Shown: positions 1-5,353, numbered from the stretch's first letter. The stretch: 12,363 bases of DNA from JAOUFP01 sp947085825 (GCA_947085825.1 CAMTXX010000069.1:1-12363), one strand, 5' to 3'. The notes: generated from the letters alone by a model not told the origin. A program made the numbers and translations.

Positions 1-801
1 ATGCACAGTAAAACCAAGCCCAATCATTGCCCCCATTGTCCACGCCACCGAGAGCATAGCAAGCATCATCGGCGAGATAGTGAAGGAAACCCTCCTGAAT
101 ATAACAAACAGAACAACCATCAAAAGACCGCCAGCCATCGGCGCAAATAGACCCATTTGAAGAAACATCTCATATCCAAAGGTATCCTCTGCAATAGGAA
201 GTCCTGCCATGTAGTATTTCTCAGGGCCTTTTTCTTTTTGATAGACAGCCTTTATCTTTTCACCCACTTCATGGGCAATGTCCTTACTTTCAATAGGGAT
301 GTATATAACAGCGCCACGTCCGTCTGATGATACAAGTCTGTCTTTAAAAAGGGGATTATCAAGGACTTCTTTTTTGAGCCTTTCTATATCCTCTGATGTA
401 TCAGGAACATTTGTCATTGGAGGTCTAACATTTAATGTCCCTTCTTTTGCCACCACATTGTTTGTGACTGTAAGGCTTATCACATCATCAGCAATAACGC
501 CTTTAATCTTTAATACTTCATCAGTAATCCTCTTTATCCTCTCAAGACTGTCCTTATGAAAAATTCCATCATCTCTCACAATTCCAAGAACAATAAGCTC
601 TTCTATGCCAAAGTCCTTTTTGACCTGCTGATGAAATACCCTTATCGGCTCGTTTTCCCTGAGCATATTTTCAGGGTCAGTATCAATTTGTATCTTCGGG
701 AACTGAATGGCAAAAAAGGCGGTTAAAACAAGTGTGAGCAATACAACAGTTTTAGGCTTGTTAACAGAAAATTCAACAAGTCTCATGATTGCTTTTTTCA
801 T
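1..801 (-). CDS. RND superfamily (MMPL/HAE3-type) exporter, N-terminal part
   Basis: Partial gene: the first 267 codons are present and the C-terminal part lies beyond the left edge. The protein begins MKKAIMRLVEFSVNKPK, followed by a membrane segment at about residues 18-34. A long extracytoplasmic domain follows, with the DTDPENMLREN stretch typical of MMPL/HAE3-type RND proteins near residues 41-51. Membrane helices then appear at about 216-234 and 241-263, which is the usual topology of the first half of these proton-driven exporters. The start is the ATG at 801, preceded by GGAG with a 7-nt spacer. It is the last visible gene of the sulfur cluster, 52 bp after the DsrE-family gene, and has its own candidate operator at 818-841. 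The substrate cannot be told; hydrophobic compounds, lipids or a sulfur compound are possibilities. The family is confident, the role is not. Confidence 0.85.
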   Translation of the reverse strand, partial: MKKAIMRLVEFSVNKPKTVVLLTLVLTAFFAIQFPKIQIDTDPENMLRENEPIRVFHQQVKKDFGIEELIVLGIVRDDGIFHKDSLERIKRITDEVLKIKGVIADDVISLTVTNNVVAKEGTLNVRPPMTNVPDTSEDIERLKKEVLDNPLFKDRLVSSDGRGAVIYIPIESKDIAHEVGEKIKAVYQKEKGPEKYYMAGLPIAEDTFGYEMFLQMGLFAPMAGGLLMVVLFVIFRRVSFTISPMMLAMLSVAWTMGAMIGLGFTVH

Positions 802-817
802 AGAGTCGCTCCTATAT

Positions 818-841
818 ATGCAGGCACGATGATATTTGCAT
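818..841 (-). promoter_or_regulatory. candidate second ArsR-type operator upstream of the RND exporter
   Basis: An inverted repeat, ATGCA ... TTTGCAT, spans exactly 24 bp. The dyad is TATGCA at 817-822 and TGCATA at 837-842. The right half and total length match the site at 4287-4310 in the promoter of the first arsR. It lies 16 bp upstream of the exporter start codon. A convincing promoter around it was not found, so it may be a weak or read-through control site, or chance. Confidence 0.4.
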
Positions 842-853
842 ACAATAATGTTT

Positions 854-1276
854 TTAAAAAGTCAGATTCATATCTGCCTGAACCACAACCTCCTTGTAAT
901 ACTTAGCAGGGTCAGCAGGCTTTACGCCGTCTACAAGATCACCGGGCGTCATCTCGAACAAGGATATGTTCAAGGGACAGGCCAGTACTGTTGCACCTTC
1001 AGCCATCAGCATAATGAAAAGATCCTCCACAGACGGGAGATTCATTTCATCCATTTTTTTCATGACCGCGTCACCAACTTCTTTTGGCGCGTCAGACATA
1101 CATTTCAATTCATTTACCTTCTGTTTATGTACCGCATTGATGCCCCTTGAGCCAAAAAATATGGTTACCTTTGAGCCTTCCCTGAGCAGGCTCAATGCTG
1201 TCATGAGGGCATTAAAGACCTGACAGAGTTCGTCATGAAAACACATCACCGACACGTTTTTCGTTATCTTTGTCAT
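854..1276 (-). CDS. DsrE/DsrF-family sulfur-carrier protein (DsrE2/peroxiredoxin-like type)
   Basis: A 140-residue protein of the DsrE/F-like fold (Rossmann-like alpha/beta). Family members carry persulfide sulfur on a conserved cysteine. The N-terminal strand, the LLREGSKVTIFFGSRG strand/loop (about 31-45) and GATVLACPLN (about 94-103) fit the fold. C100 sits where DsrE-type proteins hold their active-site cysteine; C12, C18 and C59 are further cysteines. Unlike YedF and the upstream DsrE it has no CxxC or UxxC at this position. The ATG at 1276 is 2 bp after the second arsR stop, with GGAG about 10 nt upstream inside the end of arsR. It follows sqr and arsR in the same operon, so accepting or storing sulfane sulfur made by SQR is a reasonable inference. 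The direct partner is unknown. Confidence 0.8.
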   Translation of the reverse strand: MTKITKNVSVMCFHDELCQVFNALMTALSLLREGSKVTIFFGSRGINAVHKQKVNELKCMSDAPKEVGDAVMKKMDEMNLPSVEDLFIMLMAEGATVLACPLNISLFEMTPGDLVDGVKPADPAKYYKEVVVQADMNLTF

Positions 1277-1278
1277 CG

Positions 1279-1620
1279 TTATACATCTCCTTTCATTACT
1301 GCAAGGGCCTCTTTTTCCATGAAAAAGGACCCTTTCATGAGTTGTACCAGGACATCCTGCATACGACGGTATGCCCCGGCGATTTTTTTGTTGGCCAACA
1401 TATAATAAACATTTGTGCCCTCTCTTCGTATCTTGAGAATCCGCATCTTCTTCATTAACCTCAGATGCTGATATATGCTTGTCTTTGTTAGAGAGAGTTT
1501 TTCAGTGATTTCTCCGGCAGTCAGCTCTTTTAAAATAAGGAGGTTGAGTATCTCAAGCCTTTTAGGATGAGAAAAAGTCTTGCAGAATTCAGCATGAAAT
1601 TCTAAAATTTCTTTTTTCAT
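1279..1620 (-). CDS. ArsR-family winged-helix transcriptional regulator (second copy)
   Basis: A 113-residue ArsR/SmtB-type repressor. The N-terminal FSHPKRLEILNLL (about 16-28) is the usual helix. The helix-turn-helix covers LTAGEITEKLSLTKTSIYQHLRLMKK (about 33-58), and the wing is IRREGTNVYYML (about 64-75). Only one cysteine is present (C13), so the two-cysteine persulfide switch of SqrR/BigR cannot form within one subunit. Either C13 pairs across the dimer or the ligand is different. Its ATG overlaps the sqr stop in ATGA (1617-1620), so the two are probably translationally coupled. It is not close in sequence to the first ArsR, which suggests two different inputs to one gene cluster. The family is certain, the signal is not. 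Confidence 0.9.
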   Translation of the reverse strand: MKKEILEFHAEFCKTFSHPKRLEILNLLILKELTAGEITEKLSLTKTSIYQHLRLMKKMRILKIRREGTNVYYMLANKKIAGAYRRMQDVLVQLMKGSFFMEKEALAVMKGDV

Positions 1621-2804
1621 GGCAGATTGCTCAGTCCCCTCTTCATCTTCCAGAGGAAATACTTCTCAAAGCCGACCTTCATCCATTTTGCCCATATTCC
1701 CTTTTTCATGTACGACTCCTGCCGGGGAGGGAGAACAGGCGAGGCCTTCATGAAAGCTGCTGTGTTCCCCATGTCCATCAGGCAAACCACGCTCAATTCA
1801 TCCATTGGAGGAGGTGTTGTTCCCTTGATGTCCGAATAGATCGTTGCAGCAGCCGTCTTTGCCATCTTCACGGTCATGAAACCTGTTTTGGGAACACCGA
1901 CAGGCACCGGCGTCTGTTCAGGCGGAGCGATTGCCATTGCAACACCGATCGCAAAGATGTTCTTGTGTTTTGTATGCCTGTAGTTCTTATCAACAGGGAT
2001 GAATCCCCTTGGATTTCCCAGAGGCGCAACAGCGGGAACTCCTTTAAATGGAGGGGCAATCATCGCAAGCCTGAATGGTATCTTTGTCCCGTCCTTCAGC
2101 TTGATCTCTCCGGGAGCCACTTCCTCAATAGACTGGCTGACAACAGACTTGATGTCCTTTTCTGCAAACTCGTCTTCAAAGAAGCGCTTCGAATTTCCAA
2201 GACCGCCGACACCCATATGCCCGAGGTAAGGCTCTGAAGTGAGATAGAGTATCGGCACTTTATGGCGCATCTTCAGCCTTTTCAACTCTGCATGCATTTC
2301 AAAGGCGAGCTCATATGATGGGCCAAAACAGCTCACCATCTGCGCTGAACCGATAACGACCGGCCCTGGATATTCAATGATCTTTCTCCAGGTCTGTCCT
2401 GTTCTTACAGCATGATCGAGTGTGAATGTGCAGTCAGTGTATCCTTTGTCAGGCCCCAAGCCGGGTATTTCATCAAATGCAAGATGAGGACCGGTAGAGA
2501 TAACAAGAAAATCATAAGGCACTGTTTGTGTTGAAACAGAAACCTTCGATGCCTCAGGATCAACCTGCTTTGCAGCCTCATGAATAAAACTTATCCCTTT
2601 GGGTTTAAGTATTTCACTGACCTTAAGGGTAATATCTTCCGGCTTCCTCCAGCCCATGATCAGCCATGGCAGTGAAGGCAAAAATACAAACCTGTCTTCA
2701 TCACTAATAAGCGTTATATCAGCCTCTTTGCCAAGCAGCCTTTTCAACTCAAAGGCCGCGGTAAGCCCGCCGAATGAACCTCCTAAAACAACTATTCTTG
2801 CCAT
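1617..2804 (-). CDS. sqr: sulfide:quinone oxidoreductase
   Basis: A 395-residue flavoprotein that oxidises sulfide to sulfane sulfur/polysulfide and passes electrons to membrane quinone. The N-terminal FAD dinucleotide-binding motif is VVLGGSFGGLTAA (5-17). STGPHL (103-108) and FAIGVAMAI (284-292) are the second and third FAD contacts. The three redox cysteines of canonical SQRs are all there, at C125, C159 and C341, and they are the only cysteines in the protein. GHMGVGGLGNSKRFFE (195-210) is a typical SQR stretch. The C-terminal amphipathic helix (about 366-390, rich in Trp, Phe and Lys) fits peripheral attachment to the membrane. The start is the ATG at 2804 behind GGAGG with a 5-nt spacer. 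It sits between the DsrEFH genes and the second arsR, so DsrEFH-type carriers probably receive its sulfane sulfur. I cannot assign the SQR type (I-VI) reliably. Confidence 0.93.
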   Translation of the reverse strand: MARIVVLGGSFGGLTAAFELKRLLGKEADITLISDEDRFVFLPSLPWLIMGWRKPEDITLKVSEILKPKGISFIHEAAKQVDPEASKVSVSTQTVPYDFLVISTGPHLAFDEIPGLGPDKGYTDCTFTLDHAVRTGQTWRKIIEYPGPVVIGSAQMVSCFGPSYELAFEMHAELKRLKMRHKVPILYLTSEPYLGHMGVGGLGNSKRFFEDEFAEKDIKSVVSQSIEEVAPGEIKLKDGTKIPFRLAMIAPPFKGVPAVAPLGNPRGFIPVDKNYRHTKHKNIFAIGVAMAIAPPEQTPVPVGVPKTGFMTVKMAKTAAATIYSDIKGTTPPPMDELSVVCLMDMGNTAAFMKASPVLPPRQESYMKKGIWAKWMKVGFEKYFLWKMKRGLSNLP

Positions 2805-2821
2805 CTGTTCCTCCCCTACAT

Positions 2822-2884
2822 TTAAGGTTAAGGCTAAGGTTCAGATTAAGAAAAATCTCAATCTCAGCCTCAACCTAAACCTGA
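2822..2884. repeat. hexamer-based imperfect inverted repeat (possible hairpin)
   Basis: Two arms, 2822-2850 and 2857-2884, flank a 6-nt A-rich loop and pair at about 21 of 28 positions. Both arms are built from a 6-bp unit: TTAAGG/CTAAGG variants in the left arm, CTCAAC/CTCAGC variants in the right arm. It fills most of the 84-bp gap between the dsrH-like gene and sqr, the only sizeable gap in the operon. In the transcript it could form a long, partly wobble-paired hairpin that affects processing or the ratio of the flanking genes. There is no U-tract typical of a terminator. Confidence 0.7.
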
Positions 2885-2888
2885 TTTT

Positions 2889-3176
2889 TTAAAACATGCC
2901 TGTTACTTTGTCGCTTTCGGCCATGAGGTCAACCATACCTTCATAGCTGATGTCTTTAATGTTCTTATTCGCCTCATCGGCCTTCAGTCCTCTTAATCGT
3001 CTGTCATCTTCGAGTACATAGGCTATCTGATAAAATCCTAAATCTTCCAATCTCTGCTCCTGGATAAAATAAACGCCGTTCTGCAAGAGAACGATATCAG
3101 CAGCCATGTCACGGGCAAGTTTTACGCCACGCCTTCCCTCGGGTGTGTCAGGGGCGCTTTTAATAATTACGAGCAT
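2889..3176 (-). CDS. DsrH/TusB-like sulfur-relay subunit
   Basis: A 95-residue protein, the usual size of DsrH/TusB. The ADIVLLQNGVYFI segment (about 26-38) matches the LLLQDGV core of TusB. The C-terminal pattern SYEGMVDLMAESDKVTGMF matches the family's Y..F/M..L ... ending in an aromatic or hydrophobic residue. In known TusBCD/DsrEFH hexamers the subunits form a heterohexameric persulfide relay in the cytoplasm. This protein contains no cysteine at all, so it cannot carry sulfur itself and would be structural. It follows the DsrF gene with a 9-bp gap and a GGGGGGAG ribosome-binding region unusually close to the ATG. No dsrAB or dsrC is visible, so it may serve an SQR-linked or tRNA-thiolation relay rather than dissimilatory sulfite reductase. 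Confidence 0.8.
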   Translation of the reverse strand: MLVIIKSAPDTPEGRRGVKLARDMAADIVLLQNGVYFIQEQRLEDLGFYQIAYVLEDDRRLRGLKADEANKNIKDISYEGMVDLMAESDKVTGMF

Positions 3177-3185
3177 ACTCCCCCC

Positions 3186-3539
3186 TTAAAAAATCATTGT
3201 TGTATCCGAATTGCTGATAATATCGGCAATCTCAGAGCTGTTTAAGATTCTGACACCTTCTGCAATATCATTGCTCTTAAGGTGCTCCTCTTCCATGGAC
3301 GATTTGTCCGCATATACATCCGCACCCATATCAATGCAATCAATAATGCCGGATTCCATATTGAGATATTCGGTTGACTCCGTGTTCTGGCCCTTTTTTG
3401 CAGTGTTTACCCCTCCGTCGACAAGTATCAGTTTTACTGACATGTCTTCAGTAACGCCTCCCAGGGAATGACGGATTGCCTCGGAAGCATCAACAGTGCC
3501 GTATGGCGGTCTTCTTAAAATTATGCATATACTGCCCAT
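3186..3539 (-). CDS. DsrF/TusC-like sulfur-relay subunit
   Basis: A 117-residue protein. Its N-terminus, IILRRPPYGTVDASEAIRHSLG (about 6-27), is the hallmark of DsrF/TusC, in which a RxPPYGxxxAxExL motif starts the fold. C68, in IIDCIDMGADVYAD, is placed like the candidate cysteine of this family, and a second cysteine is C5. It is expected to form a cytoplasmic complex with the neighbouring DsrE- and DsrH-like subunits. The ATG at 3539 has GGAGG with a 4-nt spacer, and this ribosome-binding site overlaps the TAG stop of the recoded DsrE gene. The spacing of 8 bp makes sense only if the upstream gene is read through its UGA. Confidence 0.85.
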   Translation of the reverse strand: MGSICIILRRPPYGTVDASEAIRHSLGGVTEDMSVKLILVDGGVNTAKKGQNTESTEYLNMESGIIDCIDMGADVYADKSSMEEEHLKSNDIAEGVRILNSSEIADIISNSDTTMIF

Positions 3540-3547
3540 GGGTCCTC

Positions 3548-3892
3548 CTATACACCTAAGTTGAGAAATACAGGTTTTGTCTTGATAACGTTGAAGAGTC
3601 CTTTAAGAGAACTCATTTCTCCGCCTTCAACAGAATCCTCACCCGCAAGACCGCGGGTCTTCATGCAGCCGGTTCATATATCGACTTTGAGGCCTCTGCC
3701 CACGAGTTCTTCCAGGGCTGATAGTGACTGAGGTACCTGTCCCTTTACTATGGAGAAGACCCCGTCACCTGAGGCAACCAGCCTGACCTTCTGGCCCTTT
3801 CTTAAGGCAGCATCTGCAAGCTTAACAATGGTGTGTGTGTTTTCAAAGCTGTAAGGCGTTGTCGAGAGAAACATTACTATTTCCTTTTGCAC
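3548..3892 (-). CDS. selenocysteine-containing DsrE/TusD-like protein (UGA recoded)
   Basis: The frame starts at a GTG (3892) behind GGAGG with a 5-nt spacer. It runs 72 codons to an in-frame TGA (3676-3674) and continues 41 codons to TAG (3550-3548), giving 114 residues with Sec at 73. The first part is a DsrE/TusD domain (KEIVMFLSTTPYS, then KGQKVRLVASGDGV). The TGA falls at the position of the active-site cysteine of DsrE/TusD and is followed by TGCMKTRGL, giving a Sec-Thr-Gly-Cys motif. YedF in this window has CGTCLKHYGL at the equivalent place. The part after the TGA ends the domain normally (SLKGLFNVIKTKPVFLNLG) and brings the stop to 8 bp from dsrF. A SECIS-like hairpin follows the TGA. 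Other genes here use TGA as a normal stop, so a whole-code change is excluded. DsrE-like selenoproteins have, to my knowledge, been reported from metagenomes. The alternative is a sequencing error or nonsense mutation at a cysteine codon. Confidence 0.85.
3641..3658 (-). promoter_or_regulatory. candidate bacterial SECIS apical hairpin
   Basis: In the transcript, 15 nt after the UGA, ACCCGC pairs perfectly with GCGGGU around the loop GGUCUU. The loop contains the GGUCU found in the SelB-binding loop of the Escherichia coli fdhF SECIS. The UGA-to-loop distance of 21 nt is within the normal bacterial range. No bulged U before the loop is evident, and lower-stem pairing is weak by eye. Confidence 0.75.
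3674..3676 (-). other. recoded UGA (selenocysteine) codon
   Basis: This in-frame TGA lies between codons for Ile72 and Thr74 of the DsrE-like protein. It occupies the redox-active cysteine position and is followed two residues later by Cys76. Homologous context, an open downstream frame and the adjacent hairpin together support insertion of selenocysteine rather than termination. Confidence 0.83.
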
Positions 3893-3917
3893 TGTATCCT
3901 CCTTCCTTCGGCGTTCA

Positions 3918-4259
3918 TCAATTCCTCCTGTCTCCCGGATATTTCCCCTTTTTCGTCATAGGACAACATGCAGGGGCCGGGATTTCCTCTTCATAGTCTC
4001 TTCTGATTACTTCTATAAGATCAGGAACCATGGGATCTCTGAGAAAGTAACACCTGAGCCTGCCGTCAACAAAGTAATCAATTATCCTGTATCTTCTGAG
4101 GAGGGACAAATGCTGGGAGACATTCGGCTGGCTTATATCGAGAAACTCCTCAAAGTCGCTGACGCACTTTACGCCCTTCATAAGTTCTTCAAGTATCTTT
4201 ATCCTCACAGGGTGGGCGATAATCTTCAAGATTTCTATCTTATTATCTACAGCAAGCAT
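3918..4259 (-). CDS. ArsR-family transcriptional regulator, first gene of the sulfur operon
   Basis: A 113-residue ArsR-type repressor. AHPVRIKILEELMKG (15-29) leads into the helix-turn-helix VSDFEEFLDISQPNVSQHLSLLRRY (33-57), followed by the wing with DGRLRCYFL (65-73). Cysteines are C32 just before the DNA-binding helices, C70 in the wing and an adjacent C98-C99 pair near the C-terminus. These could sense persulfide or a thiophilic metalloid. I chose the ATG at 4259, which has GGAGG at 4265-4269 and a 5-nt spacer. The longer frame to 4310 would start inside the promoter and operator. It lies 25 bp upstream of the selenocysteine DsrE gene and is probably autoregulated through the 24-bp inverted repeat over its promoter. 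The family is certain and the inducer is inferred. Confidence 0.9.
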   Translation of the reverse strand: MLAVDNKIEILKIIAHPVRIKILEELMKGVKCVSDFEEFLDISQPNVSQHLSLLRRYRIIDYFVDGRLRCYFLRDPMVPDLIEVIRRDYEEEIPAPACCPMTKKGKYPGDRRN

Positions 4260-4286
4260 CTTAACCTCCATATTCACTGACCTTAT

Positions 4287-4310
4287 ATGCAAATATAACA
4301 ATGTTTGCAT
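4287..4310 (-). promoter_or_regulatory. candidate ArsR operator of the sulfur operon
   Basis: Perfect 7-bp arms ATGCAAA (4287-4293) and TTTGCAT (4304-4310) form a 24-bp inverted repeat, with partial symmetry extending to 4284/4313. It covers most of the spacer and the -10 box of the promoter at 4292-4320, as expected of a repressor site. This AT-rich dyad has the general look of ArsR/SmtB operators. Confidence 0.75.
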
Positions 4311-4320
4311 GTATTGTCAA
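4292..4320 (-). promoter_or_regulatory. sigma-70-type promoter of the arsR-dsrEFH-sqr operon
   Basis: On the minus strand a perfect -35 box TTGACA (4320-4315) is followed after 17 nt by TATATT (4297-4292). The start codon of arsR is about 30 bp further on. The promoter sits immediately after the S4-domain gene (stop at 4335) and is overlapped by the inverted repeat at 4287-4310. Confidence 0.8.
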
Positions 4321-4334
4321 GAAGTTTTTCCAGC

Positions 4335-4547
4335 TTACACCTGAACAACAATTCTGTGGCCGTCAAATTCAACAACCTGCCCGGAGCGTATCTTACACCG
4401 CTTGCGCAATTCCACATTGCCATCGACCTTGACCAGACCTTCAGCAATCACAGCCTTGGCCATCCCCCCGCTGGCGCATAACCCTTTAATCTTCAAAAGG
4501 TTATTCAACTCAATAAACTCCCTGTCTCCTAAACTAAATTCTTCCAT
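4335..4547 (-). CDS. small S4-domain RNA-binding protein (YbcJ-like)
   Basis: A 70-residue protein that is essentially one S4 RNA-binding domain. It shows IELNNLLKIKGLCASGGMAK (about 12-31), then AEGLVKVDGNVELRKRCKIRSGQVVEF (about 35-61) and a final strand. This is the pattern of YbcJ/RlbA-type small S4 proteins, thought to bind structured RNA, probably ribosomal. The ATG at 4547 is preceded by AAGGAG. It has no evident link to the sulfur genes that start 15 bp after its stop, and it may be co-transcribed with whatever the 46-codon frame upstream once was. Confidence 0.88.
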   Translation of the reverse strand: MEEFSLGDREFIELNNLLKIKGLCASGGMAKAVIAEGLVKVDGNVELRKRCKIRSGQVVEFDGHRIVVQV

Positions 4548-4568
4548 GGATTCTCCTTATCAACCTGC

Positions 4569-4709
4569 CTACTGGCTTACGCATCCGTCTGTACCACATT
4601 GCTGCTCTGCAATATGTTTCCGGGACTGCTTGCTGAGTTTTTTCAGCCCCTTTTCAATCACCGCATAATCAATCTTATGCCCTTTAAACTCGTATTCCCT
4701 GTAGTCTTG
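4569..4709 (-). pseudogene. possible 3' remnant of a truncated gene (or very short ORF)
   Basis: On the minus strand a 46-codon open frame runs from just inside a palindromic repeat to a TAG at 4571-4569, 21 bp before the S4 gene. The translation has protein-like composition (REYEFKGHKIDYAV, KGLKKLSKQSRKHIAEQ) and ends in a Cys-containing CGTDGC segment. It has no ATG; the only likely internal start is a GTG at codon 17, without a clear ribosome-binding site. Its upstream end coincides with the repeat unit at 4711-4730. The simplest reading is the tail of a gene cut by that insertion. I do not recognise the family, and chance coding remains possible. Confidence 0.3.
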
Positions 4710-4712
4710 CTA

Positions 4713-4730
4713 TCCCGAAAGCGTTCGGGA
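4713..4730. repeat. palindromic repeat unit, TCCCGAA/TTCGGGA type
   Basis: TCCCGAA and TTCGGGA arms enclose AGCG. The core is the same as in the longer palindrome 50 bp away, and it continues into an ACAAGCGGGAATAAC tail. It looks like one half of a dispersed REP-like or miniature element. Confidence 0.75.
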
Positions 4731-4780
4731 CGACAAGCGGGAATAACAATGACAACAAAACAAATATCGGATTCTTTGAT

Positions 4781-4810
4781 ACCCTGTCCCGAAAGCTTTC
4801 GGGACAGGGT
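4781..4810. repeat. 30-bp perfect palindrome
   Basis: Half-site ACCCTGTCCCGAAAG is followed immediately by its exact reverse complement. It shares the TCCCGAAAG core with the unit at 4713-4730, and the two may bound one small element of about 100 bp (4713-4810). No T-run follows on the minus strand, so it is not a standard terminator for the toxin-antitoxin operon, although it could stop or process RNA. The rest of 4811-4930 shows no gene I can support. Confidence 0.85.
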
Positions 4811-4930
4811 TGTTCATTACTTTTCAGTCTCGTTTTTGCAACTTCAAAGACAGCGCTTAGTGCTCAGTGGCTGGTGATTATTGGTTATATTGACGCTTGC
4901 CGGTATTGCTTACGAGGTCTCTTATGCTCA

Positions 4931-5353
4931 TCAGGGAATATCCTCAATCCAGAGGATATGTTTTCGCAATCCTGTTGCTTTGAGCGCGTTGAAAAGTTTA
5001 AGGTCGGCAGTGACAACCCGACATTCATGCTTTACTGCAAGCGCTATATACAGGCTGTCGTAAAAACTTCTGTCATATTTTCTGGCTATATCCCATGCCA
5101 TATTCATTAACTTGTCAGTTCTATAAATATTGAGATCAACGGCCTTGAAATCACCTATGAGCGTATAGATATCTTCTGCGTCAATTTCACCCCTTTTCCA
5201 TTTTTTCCACAGGATGTTGCCTATTTCCGAATAAATCAGGTCAGGGGCATGCAATTCCATATTTCCGCTAAGGAGTTTAAGTGCGTGATTGTCGTAAATC
5301 TCTGACACAAACCACTTGAGACAAACAGACGCGTCAACTACGATGCGCTTCAA
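4931..5353 (-). CDS. PIN-domain toxin of a VapBC/FitAB-type pair
   Basis: A 140-residue PIN-domain ribonuclease, the typical VapC/FitB length. The acidic metal-binding residues expected of the family are visible: D7 in VVDASV, E43 in YSEIGNILWK, D99 in FYDSLYIALA and D117 in VTADLKLF. Such toxins cleave RNA and stop growth when the antitoxin is degraded. The start is a TTG at 5353 that overlaps the antitoxin stop (TTGA), implying translational coupling; no good ATG lies nearby. The four acidic residues suggest it is functional. The target RNA is unknown. Confidence 0.92.
   Translation of the reverse strand: MKRIVVDASVCLKWFVSEIYDNHALKLLSGNMELHAPDLIYSEIGNILWKKWKRGEIDAEDIYTLIGDFKAVDLNIYRTDKLMNMAWDIARKYDRSFYDSLYIALAVKHECRVVTADLKLFNALKATGLRKHILWIEDIP

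Noticed and set aside
2822..2884. Short CRISPR-like or tandem repeat array
   Set aside because: The units are degenerate hexamers without spacers and form an inverted repeat, so it is not a CRISPR array.
3674..3892. DsrE gene as a truncated 72-codon pseudogene ending at TGA
   Set aside because: The frame downstream of the TGA is open and domain-like, the TGA replaces the catalytic cysteine, a SECIS-like hairpin follows, and operon spacing is normal only with the longer product.
4260..4310. Longer start for the first ArsR protein at 4310
   Set aside because: It would place the start codon inside the operator and upstream of the probable transcription start; GGAGG with proper spacing precedes the ATG at 4259.
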